Origin: Streptantibioticus cattleyicolor NRRL 8057 = DSM 46488
GTDB taxonomy: Bacteria > Actinomycetota > Actinomycetes > Streptomycetales > Streptomycetaceae
Length of the DNA stretch: 64,000 bases
Assembly (NCBI RefSeq): GCF_000240165.1
Contig: NC_017586.1
Span: 3,224,001-3,288,000 of the forward strand
Direction of reading: 5' to 3'
Under the pieces are notes generated by a model. The model saw only the letters and a list, made by a program, of their open reading frames with translations. It was not told the DNA's origin and searched no databases. Both the position numbers and the translations under genes were made by a program. Numbering within the stretch: position 1 is the first letter of the stretch; every line of letters begins with the position of its first letter. This document shows, in pieces, positions 45,145 to 59,325 of this stretch.

Positions 45145-47132
45145 ACGGCGGAGTTGCGGGTACGGATGGCGTGCGCCGCCTCCCGGTGCCGCCGTGCCTC
45201 GGCCGGGTTCCCGGTCTCCTCGGCCAGCGCGGCGAGCGCGTCGAGGATCCGCGCCTCGTCGTGATCGGATCCCCGGCGGCGGGCACTGGTCAGCGCGGCC
45301 GTGTACAGCCGCCGTGCCTCCGCGGAGCGGCCGAGCCGGTGGAGCACCCCGCCGAGGGCGAACCCGGTGCGGGCGGTCATGCGTTCCCGCTCAAGGCCGG
45401 CGGCCTCCGCGTGCGCCTGCTCCAGCACGGTGGCGGCACGCTCCAGGTCGCCGAGTGCGGCGAGCGCCTCTCCCAGCCGGTAGGTCAGCAGCATGACACC
45501 GTAGGCGTTGGCGATCTCCCGGTGCATCCGGCAGGACATCTCGAAATCGGGCGCCGCGGCGGCCCAGTCACCCTGCGCGCTGTGCAGCATGCCGCGGAAC
45601 TCGACGACCGAGGCGCGCAGTTTGCGCTCCTTGCCCGACTCCCCCAACGACGGCGCCGCGCTCAGCGCCTGTTCCACCTCGCGGGCGGCCTCTTCCATCC
45701 GTCCGCTCTCCCACAAGGCCCGGGCGAGTTGGCAGCGCATACGCACCAGGGCCGGCAGGTGCCCGGCACGCTGTGCCGCCGCCACACCGGTGCGGAAGAC
45801 TTCGATGGTTTCCGCGCTGCCGGGGTGGTCGAGGTGATGCGTCCACAACGGCTCGCACAGCGCCCACGCCTCGGCGTCGAGCCCGTGCGCGTACGCCAGG
45901 CGGACACACGCGTACAGGGCGTGCCGCTCGACATGGAGCCAACCGGCCGCCGAGCCCGTTCGCCCGGCGTCGTCCGCGGCGTTGCGGAACGGGACGTCAG
46001 GGACACCGTCAACAGCGGGGAACAGCGTGGCGAAGGTCATGCGTCCGCCCGCCACCACCGCGTCGGCGCGCTGGGCCTGCCGCACGTACCAGCGCACGAT
46101 CCGCTGCCGCGCCTCGGCCCGCTCCTCGTCGCCGCCGTCCTCACGGGCCCGGCGCGCGGCGTGGGCACGCAGCAGTTCGGGCAGGCGCTTGCGGTCGTCC
46201 TTGGTGTTGAGGACGTCCCGGTCGTCGAGCAGGCCGGCGGCTTCCAGCTCCTCCAGCGCGGCGTCGGCGCCGTCCCGGTCACAGCCGAGCGCCGCCGCCG
46301 CGACCGCCGGGGTGAAGGAGGGCCCGGGCACCACGGCGAGCAGCCGGTACAGCCGGGCCGCGCCCGGTCCGAGCCCCCGGTAGGCGGCGTCCCAGACCCG
46401 CTCGACCATCGGCAGCCCCTTCCCGTGGAGTTCCGTGGTGAGGTCGGCGAGCAGATGCGACAGGGAACGGCGCCGGTGCTTGCGCAGCCAGCGGGCCGCG
46501 ACGTGCAGGGCGGCCGGCAGACCGGAGCACAACCGCAGCAGCGAGGCGGCGGCGTCGGGCTCGGCGACCAGTCGCGCGTCGTCGACCGCGCGCCGCAGCA
46601 GTTCCATGGCGTACCGGTCGTCCAGCGGGTCGAGCACGACATCGACCGCCGCGCCGTCCTCCAGGTCGTACAGGGGACCGTGGCTGGTGACGATGGCCAG
46701 TCCGGCGCCGGAGGCCGGGAGCAGCGGCACCACCTCGGAGCCGTACCGGGCGTTGTCGATGACGACGATGAGCCGCTTGCCGTCCGTCTGCGTCCAGTAC
46801 TGCTTGCAACGGGCCTTGAACGTCTGCCCCATCCAGTCGCGCCCGACCCCGAGCGAGCGGAGCAAGTCGCCCAGCGCGTCGGCGACTTCCACCACGCCGT
46901 CCCGCCGCAGATCGTCCAGGTCCACGTAGAGCACCTGATCGGGGTAGCGTTCCCGCAGCGTGCGGGCGAGGCGGAAGGCCAGCTCCGTCTTGCCCGTCCC
47001 GCCCAGCCCTCTGAGCGCCACGCACAGCGGCCGGGAACCCCCGCTCCACTCGGCGACCGCCCGGAAGATCCGCGCCTGCTCGGCTTCCCGGTCGATGAAC
47101 TGGACCGTCTCGGGCGGAATCTCATAAGCCAT
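45141..47132 (-). CDS. NB-ARC ATPase with C-terminal TPR repeats
   Basis: The 663-residue STAND-type protein has Walker A GLGGTGKT at 42-49, Walker B-like RLIVVIDNARYG and LCSGLPAALHVAARWL in the NB-ARC core. A winged-helix region at about 280-370 and TPR-like helices from about 440 to the end follow. No DNA-binding or effector domain precedes the ATPase, as in many actinobacterial tetratricopeptide NB-ARC proteins. It is convergent with the GT-B-like gene, and both stop codons share the palindrome CTAG (45141-45144). ATG 47132 is used. No good ribosome site is seen. Confidence 0.85.
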   Translation of the reverse strand: MAYEIPPETVQFIDREAEQARIFRAVAEWSGGSRPLCVALRGLGGTGKTELAFRLARTLRERYPDQVLYVDLDDLRRDGVVEVADALGDLLRSLGVGRDWMGQTFKARCKQYWTQTDGKRLIVVIDNARYGSEVVPLLPASGAGLAIVTSHGPLYDLEDGAAVDVVLDPLDDRYAMELLRRAVDDARLVAEPDAAASLLRLCSGLPAALHVAARWLRKHRRRSLSHLLADLTTELHGKGLPMVERVWDAAYRGLGPGAARLYRLLAVVPGPSFTPAVAAAALGCDRDGADAALEELEAAGLLDDRDVLNTKDDRKRLPELLRAHAARRAREDGGDEERAEARQRIVRWYVRQAQRADAVVAGGRMTFATLFPAVDGVPDVPFRNAADDAGRTGSAAGWLHVERHALYACVRLAYAHGLDAEAWALCEPLWTHHLDHPGSAETIEVFRTGVAAAQRAGHLPALVRMRCQLARALWESGRMEEAAREVEQALSAAPSLGESGKERKLRASVVEFRGMLHSAQGDWAAAAPDFEMSCRMHREIANAYGVMLLTYRLGEALAALGDLERAATVLEQAHAEAAGLERERMTARTGFALGGVLHRLGRSAEARRLYTAALTSARRRGSDHDEARILDALAALAEETGNPAEARRHREAAHAIRTRNSAV

Positions 47133-47321
47133 GGCAGGACAGCTCCGATACCTGACACCACTGTGGACGGGCATGGTGCGGCGGGATCTCGGCGACCGCC
47201 CACCTCTGTGGCGCACAACCCTACGGCAGCCCAACGGACTTGGGGTGTCGGTCGGGCGAGGATTCGTCAACCGGAACGCTTAGGACATTCCCCCGTCCAG
47301 CGCGCACCCGCACTTCGCCTC

Positions 47322-47861
47322 TCAGGAGCCGTAGCGCGGCAGGACGCCCGTGTCCAGTGGTGACGGCAGCGGAGCGGGCAATTCGACGGCTTCCCCGTAC
47401 ACACCGTGGAGCTGTCCGCGGTACTCCCCGTCCTTGGGCCGGGTGTGCAGGGTCCAGCGGCCGGTACGCGGGTCCAGGACGAGCAGGACAGCGACCCCCG
47501 CGCGGGCGTACCAGCCGTTCTTGTCGGTGATGTCCTTGGCCTTCTCGGACTGGGAGATCACCTCGACGGCCAGGGCGACGTCCCTGGGATCGGCGAGCCA
47601 CGAATCGTCCTCGTCCCACGCGACGGGGAGAACGGTCAGGTCGGGCGTGGCGTAGTCGTCCGGATCCTCCGGCATGGCGACCGAGGACGTCGCGTACGGA
47701 GCCGGCCCCTCGGGCAGGCCGGGCTCGATCTGGACCCGCAGACGGCGGACGGTACCGGCGTGCTTGCCGCGGAGGGGAGGGGACATGACGAGGCTGCCTC
47801 CGATGATCTCGGCCCGCAGCCCGGTGGCGGCTTCGACGATCCCGCCGACCTCGTTGGCCAC
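47322..47861 (-). CDS. Uma2-family (DUF820) putative endonuclease
   Basis: The 179-residue protein has the restriction-endonuclease-like Uma2 layout: an N-terminal RAEIIGGSLVMSPPLRGKHAGTVRRL, then TPDLTVLP, LAVEVISQSEKAKDITDKNGWYARAGV and a C-terminal strand pair with LVLDPRTGRWTLHT. Uma2 proteins are abundant in Streptomyces and cyanobacteria with uncertain function. The first start is GTG 47861. The N-terminus is short for the family, so the 5' end may be trimmed. It lies just after tRNA-Ala and its terminator. Confidence 0.82.
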   Translation of the reverse strand: MANEVGGIVEAATGLRAEIIGGSLVMSPPLRGKHAGTVRRLRVQIEPGLPEGPAPYATSSVAMPEDPDDYATPDLTVLPVAWDEDDSWLADPRDVALAVEVISQSEKAKDITDKNGWYARAGVAVLLVLDPRTGRWTLHTRPKDGEYRGQLHGVYGEAVELPAPLPSPLDTGVLPRYGS

Positions 47862-47879
47862 CAGGTGCGGACTCGCACC

Positions 47880-47920
47880 AAAAAAGCCCCCTGAAACCGC
47901 GTTTCCGCAGGTCAGAGGGC
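47880..47920 (-). terminator. Rho-independent terminator of tRNA-Ala
   Basis: On the minus strand an imperfect GC stem (arms 47905-47920 and 47886-47900, loop AAAC) is followed by six T (47880-47885), 11 bases after the tRNA 3' end. Confidence 0.75.
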
Positions 47921-47930
47921 ATAGATGGAG

Positions 47931-48003
47931 TGGAGCCTAGGGGAGTCGAACCCCTGACATCTGCCATGCAAAGACAGCGCTCTACCAACTGAGCTAAGGC
48001 CCC
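47931..48003 (-). tRNA. tRNA-Ala (anticodon TGC)
   Basis: The minus strand reads GGGGCCTTAGCTCAGTTGG..., with acceptor GGGGCCT/AGGCTCC and discriminator A. The anticodon stem CTGTC/GGCAG has loop TTTGCAT (anticodon TGC), and the T-arm is CAGGGGTTCGACTCCCCT. The 73 bases carry no encoded CCA. Confidence 0.96.
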
Positions 48004-48200
48004 TCGGCGTGACCGGAGCTACGCCGCGGACCAGGGTACCCGGTGAGCCGGGGGTTTATGTACTCCGAATCGGGGCGGGAGGGCAGGCCCGCCGCGCACG
48101 GCGTCCGGGTGCGCCGTACCGCCCCGTCGGCAGGTGGACGGTCGAGGAGGCGTCCAGGGCCCCCACGTAGCCCCTGACGGGCCTCCGGGAACAGCGGGGC

Positions 48201-48222
48201 CCCGACCGCTCGGGCGGTCGGG
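48201..48222 (-). terminator. Hairpin after the DLW-39 gene
   Basis: CCCGACCG (48201-48208) and CGGTCGGG (48215-48222) form an 8-bp stem downstream of the minus-strand DLW-39 gene, before the tRNA-Ala promoter. Confidence 0.5.
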
Positions 48223-48242
48223 CCGACTGGAATCTGCGGGTC

Positions 48243-48383
48243 TCAGGCGCTCGTGCCGGAACCTGCCGGTACGGAGTCGGTCGCCTCCGTCCACAGGTCC
48301 TGCTCGGCGCGGTCCGCCTGGATCTGGCGGTACACGAGGAGCCCGCCGATGGCGGCCAGTGCGACCAGGAGAAGCTTCTTCAC
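48243..48383 (-). CDS. DLW-39 family small protein
   Basis: The 46-residue protein starts MKKLLLVALAAIGGLLVYRQ and continues with the acidic signature DRAEQDLWTEATDSV that names the family. The hydrophobic N-terminus could be a membrane anchor. GTG 48383 is preceded by AAGGACGAGG on the minus strand. These short proteins lie between tRNA-Ile and tRNA-Ala near gyrA in Streptomyces. Their function is unknown. Confidence 0.88.
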   Translation of the reverse strand: MKKLLLVALAAIGGLLVYRQIQADRAEQDLWTEATDSVPAGSGTSA

Positions 48384-48491
48384 CGCGCGACCTCGTCCTT
48401 CTTACGTTAGGAGTGCTCCGACGCGCCCGATGATACACACCGGCCGATATCGAACGGTTACCTCGCCCGTCCCAACTCCCGCCCGGGAACG

Positions 48492-48528
48492 AAAGAACCG
48501 GCCCACTAACCGAGTGGACCGGTTCTTT
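48492..48528. terminator. Terminator after tRNA-Ile
   Basis: AAAGAACCGG (48492-48501) and CCACT (48503-48507) pair with AGTGG (48513-48517) and CCGGTTCTTT (48519-48528), a long stem with one C-A mismatch, placed just downstream of tRNA-Ile on the minus strand. Confidence 0.8.
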
Positions 48529-48536
48529 CTCGCCGG

Positions 48537-48610
48537 TGGGGCTAACAGGACTTGAACCTGTGGCCTCTTCCTTATCAGGGAAGCGCTCTAACCGTCTGAG
48601 CTATAGCCCC
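48537..48610 (-). tRNA. tRNA-Ile (anticodon GAT)
   Basis: The minus strand reads GGGGCTATAGCTCAGACGG..., with acceptor GGGGCTA/TAGCCCC and discriminator A. The anticodon stem CTTCC/GGAAG has loop CTGATAA (anticodon GAT), and the T-arm is ACAGGTTCAAGTCCTGT. Length is 74 bases. Confidence 0.96.
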
Positions 48611-48693
48611 GCGCTGCACCGAAAGATTAGCGCACCTGCGCCGTTCTCCCAAAATCGGCCGCCCGGACCGGCGCGGGCCGGGCGGCCGGAGGG

Positions 48694-49422
48694 TCACTCG
48701 TCCTCGGCGAGCGTCAGCTCCACGCCCCCGGTGAACCCGGCGGTCAGGTTGTAGATGAACGAGCCGAGCGTGGCCAGCGCGGTCAGCAGCACCACGTCGA
48801 TCACCGCGATGACCACGGTGACCAGCATGACGTTGGAGAACGACAGGAACGACTGGAGGTCGAAACCGCTCTGCTGGCCGGAGCCGGTGGCCTCGCTGAT
48901 GGTGCCGCCGACGGTGGTGAAGACCCCCAGCGCGTCCAGGACCAGCCACAGCACCGCCACCGCCACGATGGTGCAGATGCCCAGCGCGATGGAGAACAGG
49001 AAGCTGACCTTCATCACCGACCACGGGTCGGCCTTGGCCACCCGCAGCCGGGCCTTGCGGGTGCGCGGCAGCGGGCGGGCCGCCGGACGCGGCCGGCGCA
49101 CCGCCTGCGCGGCGGAACCGCCGCCCGGACCGTCCGGCTGCTGGGCCGGGCCGGGCTGCGGCGGCGGGGCGTACCCCGTCGCCTGCTGGTGCGGCTGGGG
49201 CGGGCGTGGCCCCCGGGTCTCTGTCACGGTCGTACCCCCACGGTGAGCACCTTGCGCGTCGCCTGGCTGCGGGCCTGCTGGGACGGAGCCACGGCCCGCC
49301 GTCCGCCGCCCGTCCGGCTCGGCGGCGGGCGGCGATCCGGCCGACGGGCCGCCGCCTGCGGTACCGGACGCCGGGCTTCCCGTCCCGGCGTCACCTGTGG
49401 CGGCGTCCGTGGCTCCACTCAC
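48694..49422 (-). CDS. DUF3566 membrane protein downstream of gyrA
   Basis: The 242-residue protein has about 125 residues of Gly/Pro/Ala/Gln-rich N-terminus, then RKARLRVAKADPWSVMKVSFLFSIALGICTIVAVAVLWLVL and a second helix (NVMLVTVVIAVIDVVLLTALATLGSFIYNL). This is the DUF3566 domain with two membrane helices. It is conserved directly behind gyrA in actinobacteria (mycobacterial CwsA lies in the same region). GTG 49422 lies two bases after the gyrA stop, so it is co-transcribed. An internal GTG around VTETRGP would give a shorter product. Confidence 0.88.
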   Translation of the reverse strand: MSGATDAATGDAGTGSPASGTAGGGPSAGSPPAAEPDGRRTAGRGSVPAGPQPGDAQGAHRGGTTVTETRGPRPPQPHQQATGYAPPPQPGPAQQPDGPGGGSAAQAVRRPRPAARPLPRTRKARLRVAKADPWSVMKVSFLFSIALGICTIVAVAVLWLVLDALGVFTTVGGTISEATGSGQQSGFDLQSFLSFSNVMLVTVVIAVIDVVLLTALATLGSFIYNLTAGFTGGVELTLAEDE

Positions 49423-49424
49423 GT

Positions 49425-52025
<2,601 letters not shown>

Positions 52026-52071
52026 CGCTGGTCAAGGTCCTTTCGTACGGCAGGGGCTGCTGGGGGCCGAC

Positions 52072-54503
<2,432 letters not shown>

Positions 54504-55037
54504 TCAGCCGTAGGTGTCCCGGGGGCCGGAGCTGCCCGGGGCGCGCAGCCTGCCGTACGAGCGCGGCGGACCGGCCGGGCCGAGCACCTTGATCAGCTTG
54601 ACGGTGCCGTGGCCCAGGTCCGCGTTGAGCCGGGCCACCAGCGCCGCGGCGAGCAGCCGCACCTGGGTCGCCCACGCGGTGGAGTCGCACCGCACAGTGA
54701 GGACCTTGGCCTCCTCGTCGTAGCCGACCGGCTCGCAGTGCTTGGCCAGGTCCTCCCCGACGATCTGCGGCCAGCGGCCCATCACCCCGCCGACCGCGGC
54801 CGGCGCCTCCCAGCCGCGTTCGGTGATCAGCCGGCTGATCGCGGCGCCCAGCGGCAGCGGGTCGCGGCCGTCGGCCCGGGCCCCGGAACGCAGCCCGCCG
54901 CGCCGCGCCTGCTTCTTCGCCTGCGCCGCGGCGCCCCGGGCCCGCGCCTGCTCCTTGGCGGCGCGCAGCGCGACCCGGGCCAGGTCGACGCCGGTGGGCG
55001 CGGGGGTGGGGGTGGGGCTGGGGGGCTGTTCGGTCAT
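54504..55037 (-). CDS. DUF721 family protein (RecF-GyrB linked)
   Basis: The 177-residue protein has an Ala/Lys/Arg-rich N-terminal half and the conserved DUF721 core: [47 protein letters not shown] ... [29 protein letters not shown]721 proteins sit between recF and gyrB in nearly all actinobacteria and are thought to bind nucleic acid. Their role is unresolved. ATG 55037 overlaps the recF stop (ATGA). Confidence 0.92.
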   Translation of the reverse strand: MTEQPPSPTPTPAPTGVDLARVALRAAKEQARARGAAAQAKKQARRGGLRSGARADGRDPLPLGAAISRLITERGWEAPAAVGGVMGRWPQIVGEDLAKHCEPVGYDEEAKVLTVRCDSTAWATQVRLLAAALVARLNADLGHGTVKLIKVLGPAGPPRSYGRLRAPGSSGPRDTYG

Positions 55038-56164
55038 CGCCGGGTCACGCTCCCGTCGGCCACCGTGTACCGCGCGCCGGCCAGCGCGGCGGGTACGTCC
55101 TCGTCCACCGCCGCGGTCACCAGCACCTGCTCACCGGGGGCGACCAGCTCGGCCAGCCGGTCGCGCCGGGTGGCGTCCAGCTCGGCGAAGACGTCGTCCA
55201 GGACGAGCACCGGCTCCCCGCCGTGCCCCTCGGAACGCAGCAGGTCGTAGGAGGCCAGCCGGAGCGCCAGCGCGTACGACCAGGACTCGCCGTGGCTGGC
55301 GTACCCCTTGGCGGGCAGCGGGCCCAGCTTGAGCAGCAGCTCGTCGCGGTGCGGCCCGACCAGGGTGACGCCGCGCTCGATCTCCTGCTTGCGCGCCTCG
55401 GCCAGGGCGGCCAGCAGCGCCTCGTACCACTGGTCGCGGCCACCGGTGACCACCTCGCCGGTGGAGGGGCGGTACTCCAGCTCGACCGGCCCGCCCTCGG
55501 GGGCGAGCTGGTGGTACGCCTTGTCGGCCAGCGGACCCAGCGCGGCCACCGTCTCCAGCCGCTGGGCCAGCAGTTCGGCCCCGGAGCGGGCCAGGTGCTG
55601 GTCCCACACGTCCAGGGTGGACAGGTCGGCCGTCCGGCCGCCGTGCCGGCGGGCCAGCGCGGCGCTCTTCAGCAGCGTGTTGCGCTGTCTGAGCACCCGG
55701 TCGTAGTCCTGCCGGACCCCCGCCATGCGCGGCGCGCGGGAGGTGAGCAGTTCGTCGAGGAACCGTCGGCGCTCCCCCGGGTCGCCCTTGACCAGCGCGA
55801 GGTCCTCGGGGGCGAAGAGCACGGTGCGGACGATGCCGAGCACGTCACGGGGGCGGGACTGGGCGGACCGGTTGACCCGGGCGCGGTTGGCGCGGCCCGG
55901 GTTGATCTCCAGTTCGACCAGCTGGCTGCGGTCGCCGTGGGCGACGGCGGCCCGGATCACCGCCCGTTCGGCGCCGAGCCGCACCAGCGGCGCGTCGGAG
56001 GCGACCCGGTGGCTGCCCAGGGTGGCCAAGTAGCCGACCGCCTCGACGAGGTTGGTCTTGCCCTGGCCGTTGGGGCCCACGAAGGCCGTGACGCCCGGGT
56101 CGAGCGGGACCTCGGCCCGGGCGTAGGAGCGGAAGTCGGCAAGCGACAGGTGCGTCACGTGCAT
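55034..56164 (-). CDS. recF: RecF, recombination/replication-repair ATPase
   Basis: The 376-residue SMC-like ATPase has [16 protein letters not shown], Walker [15 protein letters not shown], signature [14 protein letters not shown] and Walker [20 protein letters not shown]. It loads RecA at gaps with RecO and RecR. ATG 56164 gives the standard MHVTHLSL start. The reading continues upstream but only as shadow. It is translationally coupled to DUF721 downstream and lies 68 bases after gnd. Confidence 0.97.
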   Translation of the reverse strand: MHVTHLSLADFRSYARAEVPLDPGVTAFVGPNGQGKTNLVEAVGYLATLGSHRVASDAPLVRLGAERAVIRAAVAHGDRSQLVELEINPGRANRARVNRSAQSRPRDVLGIVRTVLFAPEDLALVKGDPGERRRFLDELLTSRAPRMAGVRQDYDRVLRQRNTLLKSAALARRHGGRTADLSTLDVWDQHLARSGAELLAQRLETVAALGPLADKAYHQLAPEGGPVELEYRPSTGEVVTGGRDQWYEALLAALAEARKQEIERGVTLVGPHRDELLLKLGPLPAKGYASHGESWSYALALRLASYDLLRSEGHGGEPVLVLDDVFAELDATRRDRLAELVAPGEQVLVTAAVDEDVPAALAGARYTVADGSVTRR

Positions 56165-56232
56165 CGCCTTGCTGTGGCGCGGGGCCGCGCCGACCTCCCC
56201 TGGGTTGCTTCCGCCGGTTAGGGCGCCTGGTC

Positions 56233-57126
56233 CTACTTGGTGTCCGACGAGCCGGCCGCCTCGACCGCGTGGCCGCCGAACTGGTTGCGCAGCGCGGCGA
56301 TCATCTTCATGGCCGGCGAGTCGTCCTGCCGGGAGGAGAAGCGGGCGAAGAGCGACGCGGTGATCGCGGGCAGCGGCACCGCGTGGTCGATGGCGGCCTC
56401 CACCGTCCACCGGCCCTCGCCGCTGTCCTGGGCGAAGCCGCGCAGCTTCTCCAGGTGCTCGTCCTCGTCCAGCGCGTTGACCGCGAGGTCGAGCAGCCAG
56501 GAGCGGATCACGGTGCCCTCGCGCCAGCTGCGGAAGACCTCGCGCACGTCGGTGACCGAGTCCACCGCCTCCAGCAGCTCCCAGCCCTCGGCGTACGCCT
56601 GCATCATCGCGTACTCGATGCCGTTGTGGACCATCTTGGCGAAGTGGCCGGCGCCGACCTTGCCGGCGTGCACCGAGCCGAAGTCGCCGGCCGGCTTGAG
56701 CGCGTCGAAGACCGGCTGGACCTTGGCGACGTTCTCCTCGTCACCGCCGTACATCAGCGCGTAGCCGTTCTCCAGGCCCCACACGCCGCCGGAGACGCCG
56801 CAGTCGACGAAGCCGATGCCGCGCTCGGCCAGTTCCGCGGCGTGCTTCTCGTCATCGGTCCACCGGGAGTTGCCGCCGTCGACCACGACGTCGCCGGGGG
56901 AGAGCAGGCCGGCCAGCTCGTCGATGGTGGCCTGGGTGGGGGCGCCCGCCGGGACCATCACCCACACCACGCGCGGGCCCTTGAGGCTTTCCACCAGCGC
57001 CTGCAGGCTGGGTACGTCCGACAGCTCCGGGTTGCGGTCGTACCCGACGACGGTGTGACCCGCGCGGCGGATGCGCTCGCGCATGTTGCCGCCCATCTTG
57101 CCGAGACCGATGAGACCGAGCTCCAT
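56233..57126 (-). CDS. gnd: 6-phosphogluconate dehydrogenase, short decarboxylating form
   Basis: The 297-residue enzyme has a Rossmann start [15 protein letters not shown], substrate loop [30 protein letters not shown] and catalytic [29 protein letters not shown]. This is the short, usually NAD-preferring GndA-type enzyme converting 6-phosphogluconate to ribulose 5-phosphate and CO2. ATG 57126 has AAGGA six bases upstream. The preceding GTG (57129) is also in frame. Its place between dnaN and recF is typical for Streptomyces. Confidence 0.95.
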   Translation of the reverse strand: MELGLIGLGKMGGNMRERIRRAGHTVVGYDRNPELSDVPSLQALVESLKGPRVVWVMVPAGAPTQATIDELAGLLSPGDVVVDGGNSRWTDDEKHAAELAERGIGFVDCGVSGGVWGLENGYALMYGGDEENVAKVQPVFDALKPAGDFGSVHAGKVGAGHFAKMVHNGIEYAMMQAYAEGWELLEAVDSVTDVREVFRSWREGTVIRSWLLDLAVNALDEDEHLEKLRGFAQDSGEGRWTVEAAIDHAVPLPAITASLFARFSSRQDDSPAMKMIAALRNQFGGHAVEAAGSSDTK

Positions 57127-57278
57127 CACAGATCCTTCGTTCGAAGCGTGCCTGACCTAGCCCCGAGCCTACGTCGGCCCGCTCGGCGCGGCTCAGCCGG
57201 ACGCCGCCGCCGCGGACGGTCCCGGTGGGCGGGCCGGAGCCGCCCGGGAGCGCCCGGACGGCCCGCCGCCGGGCGGTC

Positions 57279-58409
57279 TCAGCCCGACAGCCGCACCGGC
57301 ATGATCAGGTACTTGTAGCTCTCCACGGCCTCGGCGTCCACGGCCGGCTTGCCGCTGAGCAGCGCGGGCTTGGTGGAGGTGGTGAAGGAGAGCTGGGCCA
57401 CCGGCGAGTCGATCGCGCTCAGGCCGTCCAGCAGGAACGTCGGGTTGAAGGCGATGGAGATGTCGTCGCCCTCCAGGTGGGCGTCGACCCTTTCCACAGC
57501 CTGTGCGTCGTCGCTGGAGCCCGCCTCCAGGGTGAGCACGCCCTCGGTGAAGCTCAGCCGGATCGGGGTGTTGCGCTCGGCCACCAGGGCGACACGCTTG
57601 ACGGCCTCCACGAAGGGGGCGGTCTCGATCACGGCGACGGAGGCGAACTCGGTCGGGAAAAGTGTGCGGTACTTCGGCAGGTCGCCCTCGAGGAGGCGGG
57701 TGGTGGTGCGGCGGCCGGCGCCCTCGAAGCCGATCAGGCCCTCGCCGGCGCCCGAGCCGGACAGCGCCAGCGAGACGGTGTCGCCGCCGGTGAGCGCCTT
57801 GGCGGTGTCGAGCAGGGTCTTGGCCGGGACCAGGGCGACCGCGGAGAGGTCGGGGGTCTCCGGCTTCCACAGGAACTCGCGGACGGCGAACCGGTAGCGG
57901 TCGGTGGCGGCCAGGGTGACGGTGTCGCCCTCGATCTCGATGCGCACACCGGTCAGCACGGGCAGCGTGTCGTCACGGCCGGCGGCCACCGCGACCTGGG
58001 AGACGGCGGCGGCGAAGACCTCGCCGGGGACGGTGCCGGAGGCGGTCGGCATCTGGGGCAGCGCGGGGTACTCCTCCACAGGCAGGGTGTGGAGTGTGAA
58101 TCGCGAGCTGCCGCAGACCACGGTGACCCGGACGCCGTCGGTGGCGATCTCCACCGGACGGTTGGGCAGCGCGCGGGAGATGTCGGCGAGCAGGCGGCCG
58201 GAGACGAGGACGGTGCCCTCCTCGTCGACGTCCGCGTCCACCGAGACCCGGGCGGAGACCTCGTAGTCGAAGGCGGACAGGCTCAGCTGGCCGTCCTCGG
58301 CCTTCAGCAGCAGGCCGGCGAGCACGGGCGCCGGCGGGCGGGCCGGGAGACTGCGGGCCGCCCAGGCCACTGCCTCCGCGAGTACGTCGCGTTCCACCCG
58401 GAACTTCAC
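57279..58409 (-). CDS. dnaN: DNA polymerase III beta subunit (sliding clamp)
   Basis: The 376-residue protein has three clamp folds. It begins MKFRVERDVLAEAVAWAARSLPARPPAPVLAGLLL and ends with the clamp-typical YKYLIMPVRLSG. GTG 58409 is chosen because AGGAGG lies 7 bases upstream. Longer readings have Gln-rich shadow-like N-termini. It tethers the replicative polymerase. It is the first gene left of oriC on the minus strand. Confidence 0.97.
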   Translation of the reverse strand: MKFRVERDVLAEAVAWAARSLPARPPAPVLAGLLLKAEDGQLSLSAFDYEVSARVSVDADVDEEGTVLVSGRLLADISRALPNRPVEIATDGVRVTVVCGSSRFTLHTLPVEEYPALPQMPTASGTVPGEVFAAAVSQVAVAAGRDDTLPVLTGVRIEIEGDTVTLAATDRYRFAVREFLWKPETPDLSAVALVPAKTLLDTAKALTGGDTVSLALSGSGAGEGLIGFEGAGRRTTTRLLEGDLPKYRTLFPTEFASVAVIETAPFVEAVKRVALVAERNTPIRLSFTEGVLTLEAGSSDDAQAVERVDAHLEGDDISIAFNPTFLLDGLSAIDSPVAQLSFTTSTKPALLSGKPAVDAEAVESYKYLIMPVRLSG

Positions 58410-58560
58410 CGGAACCGCCTCCTGCTGTTGCTGGCTGTCTGTGCCAGGCCGTCCTGCGGCCTTCTGCGTCCTTACGGCCATCTGCCGGAGAACAGTCTGA
58501 CGCACACCACCGACAACGGATGCGGTTCCGGGTCAAGCCCGGGCGTCCACCCGAGGGCGG

Positions 58561-59140
58561 CCCGCGGCTCGGTTGTGCACAGGCCCCACTTCGATCTTGG
58601 CTTCCCGGACTCTATGTGTAGTCGTAGTAATAGGGGTTGTGGATACCGTGGATAACCGGTTCCGCCGCAGGTCAGCCCAGGTTTTTTATCCACCGGGCCT
58701 GTGGGTGGCGGCGGTGGACAACCCGGGTCCGCTGTGGACAGCCGGAAGTTGTGCACACCCCATACACAGGGAGAGGGCAGTTCTCCCCATCGTTGTCCCC
58801 AGGAATACCCAGGTTCTCCCCAGCCCAACCCACCCCCTGGGTGTGACGCCTTTCACTCCATCCGGCGATGGGGGGTGGCGAGTTGCCGAACAGTGGACAG
58901 CGCTGTGGAGAAGCTGTGGGTAACCGCCCGGACCCTGTGGGCAGCCGGTGGACAACGCTCGGCGCGGGTTGTGGGCGAAGTGGTTGTCCACAGGCTGTGG
59001 AGAACCTTTTCCCACAATTCCACACCCCGCTGACCTGCGATGATCCTTCCGTCGCCATCCCCCTTGTGGAGGGGGTCGGGACAACTTCGTCCTCCCCAGC
59101 CTGTGGATGGCGGATCGGCGGCGAACCTGTGGAGCAGTGT
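58561..59140. other. Chromosomal replication origin oriC
   Basis: The dnaN-dnaA intergenic region is packed with DnaA boxes. Perfect TTGTCCACA lies at 58984-58992. Near matches include 58573, 58638, 58647, 58686, 58713, 58733, 58749, 58793, 58904, 58915, 58947, 58996 and 59127, in both orientations. An AT-richer patch (TTTTTTATC, 58682-58690) lies within it. Streptomyces oriC has about 19 boxes, many non-consensus, in the same place. No gene is present. Confidence 0.95.
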
Positions 59141-59242
59141 GCCGCCGGAGGGTGAATTCGAACAGCGGGTGTGGACGTGTCGGGGCGGCGGAACGGGCGC
59201 GGACGGCCCGGCCCTCCGGGCGCGCACGGCGAGGAGGACGCC

Positions 59243-59276
59243 GCAGGCCCCCGGAAGACGCCTTCCGGGGGCCTGC
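59243..59276 (-). terminator. dnaA terminator
   Basis: GCAGGCCCCCGGAAG (59243-59257) and CTTCCGGGGGCCTGC (59262-59276) form a perfect 15-bp stem with loop ACGC, 50 bases after the dnaA stop. It separates dnaA transcription from oriC. Confidence 0.85.
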
Positions 59277-59325
59277 GGGGACGCGTACGGGGCCCGTGGA
59301 GCCGGGGACGGGGCCGTTGCGGCGG

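Noticed and set aside
47322-47861. Uma2-like gene as a pseudogene
   Set aside because: The N-terminus is short, but the core motifs (TPDLTVLP, VEVISQSEKAKDI) and frame are intact with a GTG start, so it is kept as a gene.
47322-48003. Integration site or island boundary at tRNA-Ala
   Set aside because: tRNA-Ala is intact, no repeated 3' tRNA fragment and no integrase are seen nearby, and the tRNA-Ala/DLW-39/tRNA-Ile order is the usual one near gyrA.
58868-59155. Small readings inside oriC
   Set aside because: Their sequences are translations of DnaA-box repeats without ribosome sites; the region is the replication origin.
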